Below, piece by piece: positions 52,903 to 61,740 of a stretch of DNA of 64,000 bases. The translations under genes and the position numbers were made by a program. Source of the stretch: RGIG6307 sp964424345 (GTDB taxonomy: Bacteria; Bacillota; Clostridia; Lachnospirales; Lachnospiraceae); the NCBI GenBank assembly GCA_964424345.1, contig CAYRIK010000003.1, positions 1-64,000 on the forward strand, given 5' to 3'. How positions within the stretch are numbered: the stretch's first letter is position 1; the number at the start of each line of letters is the position of its first letter. Below the pieces are notes generated by a model. It was not told the DNA's origin and made no database searches. It saw nothing but the letters and a program-made list of their open reading frames with translations.

Positions 52903-54270
52903 ATGAAGAAAAAAACAGAACATATTGTAAAAACAGTGCTTCCAGGAAGCATTGCAGAAGAATTAGAAATCGAAGCAGGAGATAAGCTGCTTGAGATTTC
53001 CGGGGCTGAGATTGAAGATATTTTTGATTACCAGTTTTTAGTTCAGGATGAATATATTGAAGTACTGATTGAAAAGCCGGATGGAGAACAATGGCTCTTA
53101 GAAGTAGAAAAAGATTTTGATGAAGATCTTGGTATTGAATTTGAAAATGGATTGATGGATAACTATCGTTCATGCCATAACAAATGTATTTTCTGCTTTA
53201 TTGATCAGATGCCAAAAGGAATGCGTGAAACATTGTATTTTAAGGATGACGATAACCGTTTGTCTTTCTTACAGGGAAATTATGTAACACTTACAAATAT
53301 GAGTGACCATGATATTGATCGTATTATTCGTTATAATCTTTCTCCAATCAATATTTCATTCCAGACAACCAATCCGGAACTTCGTTGTAAAATGTTAAAT
53401 AATCGTTTTGCAGGAGAGGCTTTGAAAAAAGTAGATAAGTTGTTTGAAGCAGGCGTATATATGAATGGTCAGATTGTTCTTTGTAAAGGCATTAATGATG
53501 GCGAAGAATTAGAACGAAGCATTTCTGATTTGACAAAATACTTGCCTCAGTTAGAAAGTGTATCTGTTGTTCCGGTAGGACTTTCTAAATATCGTGAAGG
53601 CTTGTATCCATTAGAGCCATTTACAAAAGAAGATGCTGTAAAGACATTGGAAATCATTCATAAATGGCAGGATAAAGTGTTTGCTGAGTATGGCACACAT
53701 TTCATCCATGCATCTGATGAATGGTATATTTTGGCCGAACAAGAGCTTCCACAGGCAGATAATTATGATGGTTATATCCAGTATGAAAACGGAGTTGGTA
53801 TGCTTCGTATGATGATCGATGAAGTAGAAGATGCAATCGCTCAGGCAAAAGAAAAAGGTATTCTCCCATGTGCTAAAGAACGTACTATATCTATGGCAAC
53901 AGGAAAACTGGCTTACCCATATATCAAACAGTTTGCAGACAAAGCAATGGAGTTGTGTGATGGCCTTAACGTACACGTTTATCCAATCCGAAATGACTTC
54001 TTTGGCGAAATGATTACGGTATCAGGTCTTTTAACAGGACAGGATATATGTAAGCAGTTAAAAGATAAAGAATTAGGAGAAACATTATACCTTCCAGAGA
54101 ATGTATTGCGAAGCGGAGAAGACGTATTTTTGGATGATTTGACAACGAGTGACGTTCAAAATACTTTACAAGTTCGATTAGATATTGTAAAATCAAGTGG
54201 ATATGAATTGATCAGCACAATGTTAGGATTAGAAGACGGTGTACTTTGTGCACCAGTTGAAGAAGAATAG
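52903..54270 (+). CDS. DUF512-family protein: PDZ-like plus radical-SAM-type Cys motif
   Basis: 455 residues. A PDZ-like N-terminus (about 8-70: VLPGSIAEELEIEAGDKLLEISG) precedes CHNKCIFC (91-98), a CxxxCxxC radical-SAM cluster site with Cys91, Cys95 and Cys98. A TIM-barrel region and the DUF512 C-terminal domain follow. The family is conserved next to der in Clostridia and its reaction is unknown. The linkage suggests a role in ribosome or translation maintenance. It is 13 bases from der. Confidence 0.9.
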   Translation: MKKKTEHIVKTVLPGSIAEELEIEAGDKLLEISGAEIEDIFDYQFLVQDEYIEVLIEKPDGEQWLLEVEKDFDEDLGIEFENGLMDNYRSCHNKCIFCFIDQMPKGMRETLYFKDDDNRLSFLQGNYVTLTNMSDHDIDRIIRYNLSPINISFQTTNPELRCKMLNNRFAGEALKKVDKLFEAGVYMNGQIVLCKGINDGEELERSISDLTKYLPQLESVSVVPVGLSKYREGLYPLEPFTKEDAVKTLEIIHKWQDKVFAEYGTHFIHASDEWYILAEQELPQADNYDGYIQYENGVGMLRMMIDEVEDAIAQAKEKGILPCAKERTISMATGKLAYPYIKQFADKAMELCDGLNVHVYPIRNDFFGEMITVSGLLTGQDICKQLKDKELGETLYLPENVLRSGEDVFLDDLTTSDVQNTLQVRLDIVKSSGYELISTMLGLEDGVLCAPVEEE

Positions 54271-54283
54271 AAGTGAGGAAATT

Positions 54284-55624
54284 ATGTCAAAAAAGAAAAA
54301 TAAGCCAATCGTTGCAGTAGTAGGAAGACCAAATGTTGGTAAATCTACTTTATTCAACGTTTTAGCAGGAGAAAATATTTCAATCGTAAAAGATATGCCT
54401 GGTATCACACGAGATAGAATTTACGCAGACGTATCTTGGTTAAATTACAATTTCACATTAGTAGATACAGGTGGTATTGAACCAGACAGCAACGATATCA
54501 TTTTATCTCAGATGAGAGCACAGGCAGAAATTGCTATCGAAACAGCTGATGTTATTTTATTTATGGTAGATGTAAAGCAGGGTCTTGTAGATGCCGATGC
54601 TAAAGTAGCAGATATGCTTCGCCGTTCCCACAAACCAGTTGTTTTAGTTGTAAACAAAGTAGACAGCTTTGACAAGATGATGGCGGATGTATATGAATTT
54701 TACAATTTAGGTATTGGTGATCCACATCCAATTTCTTCCGTAAACCGTATGGGTATCGGTGATATGTTAGATGAAGTAACTTCTTACTTTGAACAGAACG
54801 AAGAAGATGAGGAAGAAGATGATCGTATTAAGGTTGCTATCGTAGGTAAGCCAAACGTAGGAAAGTCTTCTTTGATCAATAAGCTGCTTGGAGAAAACAG
54901 ATTGATCGTATCTGATGTAGCAGGTACTACTCGTGATGCAGTAGATACAGAAGTAACATACAATGGCAAAGAATATGTATTTATTGATACTGCAGGTCTT
55001 CGTCGTAAAAATAAGATTAAAGAAGAATTAGAGCGATTTATGATTATCCGTACTGTTTCAGCAGTAGAACGTGCAGAAGTTGTTGTATTGTTGATTGATG
55101 CCAAAGAAGGTGTTACAGAACAGGACGCAAAGATTATTGGTATTGCACATGAAAGAGGAAAAGCAATCATTATTGCTGTAAACAAATGGGATGCAATCGA
55201 AAAAGACGATAAGACTATTTATCGTTTTACAGAAAAGATTCGTCAGACACTTGCATTTATGCCATATGCAGAGATTATTTTCATTTCTGCTCTGACAGGA
55301 CAGCGTATTGGAAAGTTATATGAAACAATCGACATCGTAGCAGAAAATCATGCAATGCGTGTTGGAACAGGTGTATTAAATGAAATCATGAGTGAAGCAG
55401 TTGCAATGCAGCAGCCACCTTCAGATAAGGGTAAGCGTTTGAGACTGTATTATATTACACAGGTTTCTGTAAAACCACCTACATTTGTTATTTTCGTAAA
55501 TGACAAAGAATTGATGCATTTTTCATATACAAGATATATTGAAAATCAGATTAGAGAGTCCTTTGGATTTAAGGGAACTCCGCTTCGTTTTATTATAAGA
55601 GAGCGTAAGGAGAAGGAACAATAA
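54284..55624 (+). CDS. der: Ribosome biogenesis GTPase Der (EngA)
   Basis: 446 residues from ATG 54284 with GAGGAAATT upstream; the in-frame upstream codons overlap the DUF512 gene. Two tandem GTPase domains: GRPNVGKS (14-21) with DTGGIEP, and a second GKPNVGKSS near 184 with DTAGLRRK and NKWD. A C-terminal KH-like domain (about 360-446) follows. Needed for 50S assembly. Confidence 0.98.
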   Translation: MSKKKNKPIVAVVGRPNVGKSTLFNVLAGENISIVKDMPGITRDRIYADVSWLNYNFTLVDTGGIEPDSNDIILSQMRAQAEIAIETADVILFMVDVKQGLVDADAKVADMLRRSHKPVVLVVNKVDSFDKMMADVYEFYNLGIGDPHPISSVNRMGIGDMLDEVTSYFEQNEEDEEEDDRIKVAIVGKPNVGKSSLINKLLGENRLIVSDVAGTTRDAVDTEVTYNGKEYVFIDTAGLRRKNKIKEELERFMIIRTVSAVERAEVVVLLIDAKEGVTEQDAKIIGIAHERGKAIIIAVNKWDAIEKDDKTIYRFTEKIRQTLAFMPYAEIIFISALTGQRIGKLYETIDIVAENHAMRVGTGVLNEIMSEAVAMQQPPSDKGKRLRLYYITQVSVKPPTFVIFVNDKELMHFSYTRYIENQIRESFGFKGTPLRFIIRERKEKEQ

Positions 55625-55626
55625 TC

Positions 55627-56298
55627 ATGTTAGAGCGTATTATTTGCTTATTGATCGGATATGCGTTTGGTAACTTTCAGACAGCATATTTTTATGGCAA
55701 GATGAAAGGAATCGACATTCGAAATTACGGAAGTGGCAATGCAGGAACGACAAATACATTACGCGTGCTTGGCAATGGAGCAGGTGCAGTTGTATTTGTT
55801 GGAGACGTATTAAAATGTGCAGTTGCAATGGGAATTGCAAGAGCATTATTTAGTACTTCTTGTGCTGATATTGTATATATTTTAACACTGTATGCAGCTC
55901 TTGGTACGATTCTTGGCCATAATTTTCCAGTAGTCCTTGGATTTAAGGGCGGAAAAGGAATGGCATGTACAGCAGGGTTGATGGCATTTTATCATCCATA
56001 TTTATTTGCGGTAGGATTCGTGATTTTCTTAAGTGTATTTTTTATTACACATTATGTTTCTCTTGGCTCTTTACTCGTATATGTAGGATTTTTGATTACA
56101 ATGCCGATTCTTTGTTTTACTGGTGCACTTGGAACTTTGACGACAGCACAGATTGCAGAAATTATGGTGATTTCTGTTATATTAGCAGCAATGGCATTTA
56201 TCCGTCATGCAGCGAATATCAAACGTCTTATGGCAGGTACAGAGAGTAAAACATATCTGAGTAAAAAAGGCAAAGAAAAAGCAAAACAAAATAAATGA
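55627..56298 (+). CDS. plsY: Acyl-phosphate:glycerol-3-phosphate acyltransferase PlsY
   Basis: 223 residues, slightly longer than usual, with about five membrane helices. Conserved loops are RNYGSGNAGTTNTLRVLG, GHNFPVVLGFKGGKGMACTAG and the third loop near the C-terminus. It uses the acyl phosphate made by PlsX (29.2 kb) to form lysophosphatidate. The der-plsY order is typical of Clostridia. A terminator follows directly. Confidence 0.95.
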   Translation: MLERIICLLIGYAFGNFQTAYFYGKMKGIDIRNYGSGNAGTTNTLRVLGNGAGAVVFVGDVLKCAVAMGIARALFSTSCADIVYILTLYAALGTILGHNFPVVLGFKGGKGMACTAGLMAFYHPYLFAVGFVIFLSVFFITHYVSLGSLLVYVGFLITMPILCFTGALGTLTTAQIAEIMVISVILAAMAFIRHAANIKRLMAGTESKTYLSKKGKEKAKQNK

Positions 56299-56302
56299 TT
56301 AA

Positions 56303-56333
56303 AAAAAGAACAGCCAAACAAGCTGTTCTTTTT
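56303..56333 (+). terminator. Intrinsic terminator of DUF512-der-plsY
   Basis: AAAAAGAACAGC (56303-56314), loop CAAACAA, GCTGTTCTTTTT (56322-56333). Confidence 0.88.
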
Positions 56334-56350
56334 GTATACAGGAAATTACT
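56334..56350 (+). repeat. Dispersed repeat, copy D: terminal fragment
   Basis: GTATACAGGAAATTACT matches the end motif of copies A and B (TATACTAGGAAATTAC) and begins right after the plsY terminator T run. It is short, so weak alone; the shared position makes it credible. Confidence 0.45.
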
Positions 56351-56681
56351 TCATAAAATTTGTTCAGACATTTTTTCGGAAGTATTTTCAGTATGGACAT
56401 TCGTATACTGTCTTGTGATCTGCATTAAAAACGCAAGCAGCAATGATTTTAAAGAAATGCTGAGAAGCGGAAACTGTGAAGGTATCAGCAAAATTATTAA
56501 AACGTTGTATCTTCATGAAAAGGTTCGTTTAGATGCCGGAAAGAAGGCAGTTTCTTTAGATGAAAAATATTTATTCATAGCAAGAGAACATTTGTATGGA
56601 GAACTTTCTGTTTCTTTAGGTATTGCCAAAAATGATATGGAAGTGTATATTGCTCAGTGTATAGAAGGGGAAAATAACTAA
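56346..56681 (+). pseudogene. CarD-like regulator remnant (C-terminal half)
   Basis: The frame encodes NASSNDFKEMLRSGNCEG, IIKTLYLHEKVRLDAGKKA and DEKYLFIAREHLYGELSVSL, which match the helical C-terminal domain of CarD/CdnL-type RNA-polymerase-binding regulators. The N-terminal RNA-polymerase-interacting domain is absent, and the upstream part of the frame runs through the plsY terminator and repeat fragment. No ribosome site or suitable start exists; the first in-frame ATG (56458) would leave 74 residues. I read it as a truncated gene. A short active peptide cannot be excluded. Confidence 0.6.
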
Positions 56682-56696
56682 GGAGCATATTGTATT

Positions 56697-58073
56697 ATGC
56701 AAAATTTTATTGAGGAAGCTGCAAATGTATTACCGAGCAAACGTCAGTTGGAGTGGTTTGATGTTGGATTTTATGCATTTATCCATTTTGGTGTAAATAC
56801 ATATACCAATAGGGAATGGGGAGATGGAGATGAGTCTGAACAAATTTTTCATCCAACCGAATTAGATTGTGACCAGTGGGTAGAAGCAATCAAGAGAGCT
56901 GGCATGAAAGGAATGATCCTGACAGCAAAGCATCATGATGGATTTTGTTTATGGCCATCAAAGTATACAGAACATAGCGTCAAAAATTCTCCGTTTCAAG
57001 GGGATGTAGTAAGAGAGGCAGCAGAAGCTTGTCGTCGTGGAGGTATCAAATTTGGTTTTTATCTTTCTCCATGGGATAGAAATAGTAAATTGTATGGAAC
57101 AGATGCCTATAATGATTATTTTTGTAATCAGCTTACGGAATTACTAACGGAGTATGGAGATATTTTTTGTGTATGGTTTGATAATGCATGCGGAGAAGGA
57201 ACAAATGGTATAAAGCAGCAGTATGATTTTCCAAGATATTTTGAACTGATTCGTAAATATCAGCCGAATGCCGTTATTTTTAATGATTTTGGACCGGATG
57301 TCAGATGGTGTGGCAATGAAGCAGGTTCTGCGAGAGAAAGTGAATGGGCCGTTGTACCGACAGAATTATGCAAATATAGTTTGGTTCAGACAGGTCCCGG
57401 ACCATTAGCAGAGCAAGGAGAGCTTGTTTTATATAATACAGCAAAGTCTCTTGGAAATCTGGATATTGCTATTTATTCCAAAGGATTAACGTTTACCCCA
57501 GCGGAAATTGACACTTCTATCAGACCAGGATGGTTTTGGCATGAAGAGGAAGAACCAAAGTGTTTGGAAGAGTTGTTTCAAATTTATGTAAATTCTGTTG
57601 GGGGAAATTGCTGCTTAAATCTGAATATTCCACCAAATAAAGCAGGACGTTTGGACGAGCAGGACGTTGTACGTTTAACTGAATTAGGGAATATGATACA
57701 AGCTTGTTTTGCAAAGGAAATTCCTTCTACTTTAAAGCAAAGAAATAAGAAAGGCTCCTATTTGCCAGAATATGAGATTGTTTTTGAAAAGCCAATCAAT
57801 GAATACAATACCATTGTATTAGAAGAAGATTTGACGCGTGGACAGCGTATTGAAAGCTTCCAGATTTTGAGAGAAAATACAGAAATTGGAAAGGCATTTC
57901 CAATATATCAAGGACGTACTGTAGGAAATCGTAAAATTTGTACACTTTGGGATGTGAACAAAGGACAGAATCCATTGATGTTTTCTTACGAGAGAAAAAC
58001 AGTGGAGTATCTTGTACTTCGTATTACGTCATCCAGAGGTCCTGTATATTTAAAAAATGTAAAAGTGTATTAA
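56697..58073 (+). CDS. Alpha-L-fucosidase, GH29, second paralogue
   Basis: 458 residues. GH29 hallmarks FYAFIHFGVNTYTNREWGDG (25-44), AKHHDGFCLWPS (77-88) and candidate nucleophile Asp162 in CVWFDNACGEG. A C-terminal beta domain (about 350-458) follows the barrel. The N-terminus resembles the GH29-B group active on alpha-1,3/1,4-linked fucose as in Lewis antigens; this is inferred. No signal peptide. AAGGAG lies 11 bases before the ATG. It may share a transcript with the carD remnant; its own promoter is not obvious. Confidence 0.9.
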   Translation: MQNFIEEAANVLPSKRQLEWFDVGFYAFIHFGVNTYTNREWGDGDESEQIFHPTELDCDQWVEAIKRAGMKGMILTAKHHDGFCLWPSKYTEHSVKNSPFQGDVVREAAEACRRGGIKFGFYLSPWDRNSKLYGTDAYNDYFCNQLTELLTEYGDIFCVWFDNACGEGTNGIKQQYDFPRYFELIRKYQPNAVIFNDFGPDVRWCGNEAGSARESEWAVVPTELCKYSLVQTGPGPLAEQGELVLYNTAKSLGNLDIAIYSKGLTFTPAEIDTSIRPGWFWHEEEEPKCLEELFQIYVNSVGGNCCLNLNIPPNKAGRLDEQDVVRLTELGNMIQACFAKEIPSTLKQRNKKGSYLPEYEIVFEKPINEYNTIVLEEDLTRGQRIESFQILRENTEIGKAFPIYQGRTVGNRKICTLWDVNKGQNPLMFSYERKTVEYLVLRITSSRGPVYLKNVKVY

Positions 58074-58123
58074 AAATAAGGAACAGCGAAAGTAGCTTTT
58101 TAAGCTTTCGTTGTTCCTTATTT
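58074..58123 (+). terminator. Intrinsic terminator of the second fucosidase
   Basis: A 19-bp stem (58074-58092 with 58105-58123, one wobble; core AAGGAACAGCGAAAG), loop of 12, ending in TTATTT. Confidence 0.8.
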
Positions 58124-58172
58124 GCGTTTGTCATTTGTCATTTATATAGTTTATTTATTTTTATGAAACATA

Positions 58173-58201
58173 TTGACATAGAAAAAAAGAAATGATACCA
58201 T
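58173..58201 (+). promoter_or_regulatory. Promoter of the GntR-ABC operon
   Basis: Perfect TTGACA (58173-58178), 17 bases, TACCAT (58196-58201). The -10 box lies inside the left arm of the operator palindrome. Confidence 0.55.
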
Positions 58202-58235
58202 AAGTGTACTAAGATGATTAGTACACTTATGGTAT
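58195..58235. promoter_or_regulatory. Operator-like perfect palindrome, 17-base arms
   Basis: ATACCATAAGTGTACTA (58195-58211), 7-base spacer AGATGAT, exact inverse at 58219-58235. It covers the -10 box and start site of the GntR gene 46 bases downstream. Best read as the autoregulatory site of the GntR/YtrA regulator; its inner GTGTACTA...TAGTACAC suits a dimer. Confidence 0.7.
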
Positions 58236-58280
58236 TTTGTATATTATGCAAAAATAAAGATCATCGGAAAGGAAGCAGAA

Positions 58281-58655
58281 ATGATTTTATTGGATTATAG
58301 AGATAAGCGACCGATTTACGAACAGGTTGTCGATAAATTAGAACGTCTTATCGTAGGTGGAGCGTTAGAAGCAAATTATAAGATGCCCAGTGTTAGAAGT
58401 CTTGCTTTAGAGCTTTCTGTTAATCCAAATACAATTCAGCGTGCCTATGCACAGTTAGAACAGGATGGTTATATTTATACCGTATCTGGGCGAGGAAGTT
58501 TTGTGGCACATGAATGTGAGTGGAGAAATGGAAAAATGTTGGAAATTACAAAAGAATTAGAAAGTATTTTAGAAAAAGCAAAAGAAGCAGGAATGAGCAA
58601 GAAAACGGTCTTACAAACAGTGGAGGGAATGTATAAGGAGGACGGCGATGATTGA
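58281..58655 (+). CDS. GntR-family regulator, YtrA subfamily
   Basis: 124 residues. The winged helix (about 8-75) has YEQVVDKLERLI, MPSVRSLALELSVNPNTIQRAYAQLEQDGYI and GRGSFVA, and only a short C-terminal helical pair follows, as in YtrA regulators that control ABC exporters. Its stop lies inside the ABC ATPase gene (8-base overlap). It probably represses its own operon through the palindrome upstream until an envelope-active compound is sensed. Confidence 0.93.
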   Translation: MILLDYRDKRPIYEQVVDKLERLIVGGALEANYKMPSVRSLALELSVNPNTIQRAYAQLEQDGYIYTVSGRGSFVAHECEWRNGKMLEITKELESILEKAKEAGMSKKTVLQTVEGMYKEDGDD

Positions 58656-59550
58656 AGTAAAACATGTAACAAAGTGTTTTGATACGATAAAAGCGTTAGA
58701 TGATATTACTGCTAAAATAGAAGAAGGTCATGTGTTTGGATTGATCGGTACAAATGGTGCTGGTAAAAGTACATTTATGAGAATTTTAAGCGGAGTATTA
58801 AAACCAGACAGTGGAGAAGTATGGATTGACGGAGAAAATGTATATGATAATCCAAACGTAAAAGCAAAGGTTTTTTATATATCTGACGATCAGTATTTTT
58901 TCAAAACAGGTACACCAAAAGATATGCTGAAATTTTATCAGACATATTATAAAGCGTTTGATACAGAAAAGTTTTATTCTTTGATGAAAGCATTTGGTCT
59001 GGATGTGAATCGTAAGATCAATACATTTTCTAAAGGTATGAAAAAGCAGCTGTCTGTTATTTGCGGTGTATGTTCTGGTACAAAATATCTGCTTTGTGAT
59101 GAGAGTTTTGATGGCTTAGACCCAGTTATGCGACAGGCTGTAAAATCTATTTTTGTAAAAGAAATAGAAGAACGAGGCATGACACCAATCATAGCATCTC
59201 ATAATCTGAGAGAATTGGAAGATATTTGTGAATACGTAGGTCTTTTACATAGAGGAGGTATCCTTTTAGCAAAAGATATGGAAGATATGAAGCTCAATAT
59301 TCATAAAATGCAGATTGTTATCAAAGAAGAAGCTATGTTGGAACGAATAAAACAACGCTTTGAAGTAGTAAAAGTAGAAAATAGAGGAACACTCTATACG
59401 ATTACTGTTCGAGGAAAAAGAGAAGAGGTAGACCAGTTTATGCTTGAAATCAATCCTATTTTCTATGAACTTTTGCCACTTTCTTTGGAAGAAATCTTTA
59501 TTAGCGAAACGGAGGTAAAAGGATATGACATCAAGAGTCTCATTTTATAA
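58648..59550 (+). CDS. ABC transporter ATP-binding protein
   Basis: 300 residues. Walker A GTNGAGKS is at 34-41; the signature motif is the variant FSKGMKKQL (near 128); Walker B is LLCDESFDGLDP; the switch His is in ASHNL. A C-terminal about 70-residue extension is typical of export ATPases. AAGGAGG precedes the ATG. It powers the permease encoded next (26-base overlap). Confidence 0.94.
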   Translation: MIEVKHVTKCFDTIKALDDITAKIEEGHVFGLIGTNGAGKSTFMRILSGVLKPDSGEVWIDGENVYDNPNVKAKVFYISDDQYFFKTGTPKDMLKFYQTYYKAFDTEKFYSLMKAFGLDVNRKINTFSKGMKKQLSVICGVCSGTKYLLCDESFDGLDPVMRQAVKSIFVKEIEERGMTPIIASHNLRELEDICEYVGLLHRGGILLAKDMEDMKLNIHKMQIVIKEEAMLERIKQRFEVVKVENRGTLYTITVRGKREEVDQFMLEINPIFYELLPLSLEEIFISETEVKGYDIKSLIL

Positions 59551-61678
59551 AATAATGCGTGAAGATTTGCGTCATAAAACGTGGATGGTTGCATTGTCTT
59601 GTCTTGCCAGCTTTTTGGCTATGCCAATATTATTTTTGTTGTCCAGTACATTGTGGAATAACCGTATAGACCATTGGCATGAGTATTATGTGGAAATTAC
59701 ATGGGATATCATGAAATTTAAACAAAGCTGTATGACAGAATTTTTCATGGAACTGCTTCCTATTTCTGTAGGGATTGTATTAGCAGTCGGTGCATTGATC
59801 GTTGGTTTGTTTGGATTTCGTCATGTATTTTCTAAAAGGATGACAGATTTATATCAAAGTATTCCGGTAAAGAAAAAAGATTTATTTTTAGCACAATATA
59901 TAAATGGATTTTTAATCTGGTTTATTCCAATGTTTGTAGGAATGATATTATGTGCTATTTTTGCAGTTGTATTTATGGGCAATACGCCTGATAAGTTTGT
60001 ATATATATTTAAGCCATTGGCAGTCGGATTATGTAATTACGTCCTTTCCTTTTTACTTATATACAATGTAACGATTGTTGCTGTAATGCTTAGCGGAAAT
60101 ATATTAAATACATTAGTGAATGGAGCAATTTTAAATTTCCTTGTATTATTTGGCTATGGAATGATAGAAGTATTTAAAATTTATTTCTATGATACATATT
60201 ATAGCTTTGCAGAAGAGACTATTTGGAAGCTTTTGTGGACATCACCAATTTCATCTGCAGTTTTTCAGCTTTTTATGTTTGTAACCGATCAGATAAAGGC
60301 ATTTGCGACTATTATGAATGTGATGGTAGTTGTTATCCTGTTTGCAGCTGCTTTTGTATTATATCTTCGCAGAGCTTCTGAGCTTGCAGAACAAGGCATG
60401 AAAAATAAAGTCGTTGGCATAGTATTTAAGACTTGTATGACAGTATTTTGTGCAATGGCAGGTTGGATATTCTTTAGAGTCATCACAGATATCATAGCAT
60501 GGCATATTTTTGGAGCAATTTTGTTAGGAACACTCTGTTATGGCTTATTGGACATTGTGTTTAATATGGATTTCAAAGCATTTTTTGCACACAAGCTGCA
60601 TCTTGCAGTCAGTGTAGCATGTGCGGTTTTCATTGGATGTTTCTTTACATTTGACTGGAGCGGATATGATACGTATCTTCCAGAGCAAGAGGAAATCAAA
60701 GAAATAGGTATATGTGTATCTGGAATGGGCTTTTCAAAATTATATTCTGATGTATATGATGTAAATCCTAAAAATTGTATCGAACGAATGTCTTATACAA
60801 ATCAGGAAACAGCATATCAGTTGTTAAAAGAAATGATAACAAAAGAACATTCTGCAGGTGGTTTCAGAACGATGTATGTGCGAGTGACCCAGACAAATGG
60901 AAAAACGTATTATAGATTATATAACTTATCTGAAACACAAGAGCAATATATTCTTCCAATTTTAGAGGATGAAAGTTATATTAAAACAAATGTATGTATT
61001 CCAGAAGAAATCATAGAAAGTGTTTTAGATGAAGAAAAACAGAAGAGTATTTATATAAACAGATTTTATGAAGAAGCAGAAAGAATCGAAGATGGTCAGA
61101 TTATAAAAGAGTTGTTTGAAGCGTATAATCAGGATATGTTGGAACACAAAAATCTGTTTATTTATCAAAATGAAAAAGTGATAGCAAAGTTCAGATATAG
61201 AAGTTATGAACCACATTTAAATTTGTATTTTGAGTATTATGAATCTATGGAGCATGTGAAAGATGTTTTAGAAAAGTATGATATTCAGATTGATAATACC
61301 ATTTCAGCAGATGAAATAGAACAGATTACTCTTTGGGCATATGCAGAAGATGAAGAATCATTACAAGAAATATTTGTTATTCAAAATAAGGAAATTGCTT
61401 TCAATAAAGTAGCAACACAAGCAGTTGTTGAGACTGTAGATGTAGATGAGTCAAAGGAGTATCAGGCTGTATTTACAAAGAAAGAAGATATTGAGGAATT
61501 ATTGGATGTGGTTAGTATGTGTGAACCATATGACTACACTTTGTGGAGTTCTTACTATGTGTATAACAGCGAAGTTACTATAGAATTAAAAAATGGAGAG
61601 AGATATTACGGAAGAATATTAAAAGGAACGATACCAAAGCATTTGCTGGAACAGATGAAATCTTTAAAATATGAATAG
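59525..61678 (+). CDS. Large ABC-2-type permease with C-terminal soluble domain
   Basis: 717 residues. About eight membrane helices lie in 20-375 (for example LLPISVGIVLAVGALIVGLF and the paired segments near 290-345), with QSIPVKKKDLFLAQYINGF typical of ABC-2 exporters. Residues about 380-717 are soluble, Glu- and Tyr-rich, and repeat a beta-rich pattern; I cannot assign this domain. GGAGGTAAAAGGAT precedes the ATG. With the GntR and ATPase genes it resembles Ytr/Bcr-type envelope-stress exporters; the substrate is unknown. Confidence 0.85.
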   Translation: MTSRVSFYKIMREDLRHKTWMVALSCLASFLAMPILFLLSSTLWNNRIDHWHEYYVEITWDIMKFKQSCMTEFFMELLPISVGIVLAVGALIVGLFGFRHVFSKRMTDLYQSIPVKKKDLFLAQYINGFLIWFIPMFVGMILCAIFAVVFMGNTPDKFVYIFKPLAVGLCNYVLSFLLIYNVTIVAVMLSGNILNTLVNGAILNFLVLFGYGMIEVFKIYFYDTYYSFAEETIWKLLWTSPISSAVFQLFMFVTDQIKAFATIMNVMVVVILFAAAFVLYLRRASELAEQGMKNKVVGIVFKTCMTVFCAMAGWIFFRVITDIIAWHIFGAILLGTLCYGLLDIVFNMDFKAFFAHKLHLAVSVACAVFIGCFFTFDWSGYDTYLPEQEEIKEIGICVSGMGFSKLYSDVYDVNPKNCIERMSYTNQETAYQLLKEMITKEHSAGGFRTMYVRVTQTNGKTYYRLYNLSETQEQYILPILEDESYIKTNVCIPEEIIESVLDEEKQKSIYINRFYEEAERIEDGQIIKELFEAYNQDMLEHKNLFIYQNEKVIAKFRYRSYEPHLNLYFEYYESMEHVKDVLEKYDIQIDNTISADEIEQITLWAYAEDEESLQEIFVIQNKEIAFNKVATQAVVETVDVDESKEYQAVFTKKEDIEELLDVVSMCEPYDYTLWSSYYVYNSEVTIELKNGERYYGRILKGTIPKHLLEQMKSLKYE

Positions 61679-61704
61679 TTTATAAGTATCATTTTATATG
61701 AGAG

Positions 61705-61740
61705 GGGCCAAATGGCAGTTGTGCTGTTTGGCCCATTTTT
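61705..61740 (+). terminator. Intrinsic terminator of the GntR-ABC operon
   Basis: GGGCCAAA (61705-61712) pairs with TTTGGCCC (61727-61734), followed by ATTTTT. The last five T are the first bases of repeat copy B. Confidence 0.85.

Noticed and set aside
56295..56345. Start of a 128-residue protein at the plsY end
   Set aside because: This start would translate through the plsY terminator and repeat fragment; only the CarD-like second half has protein-like sequence.
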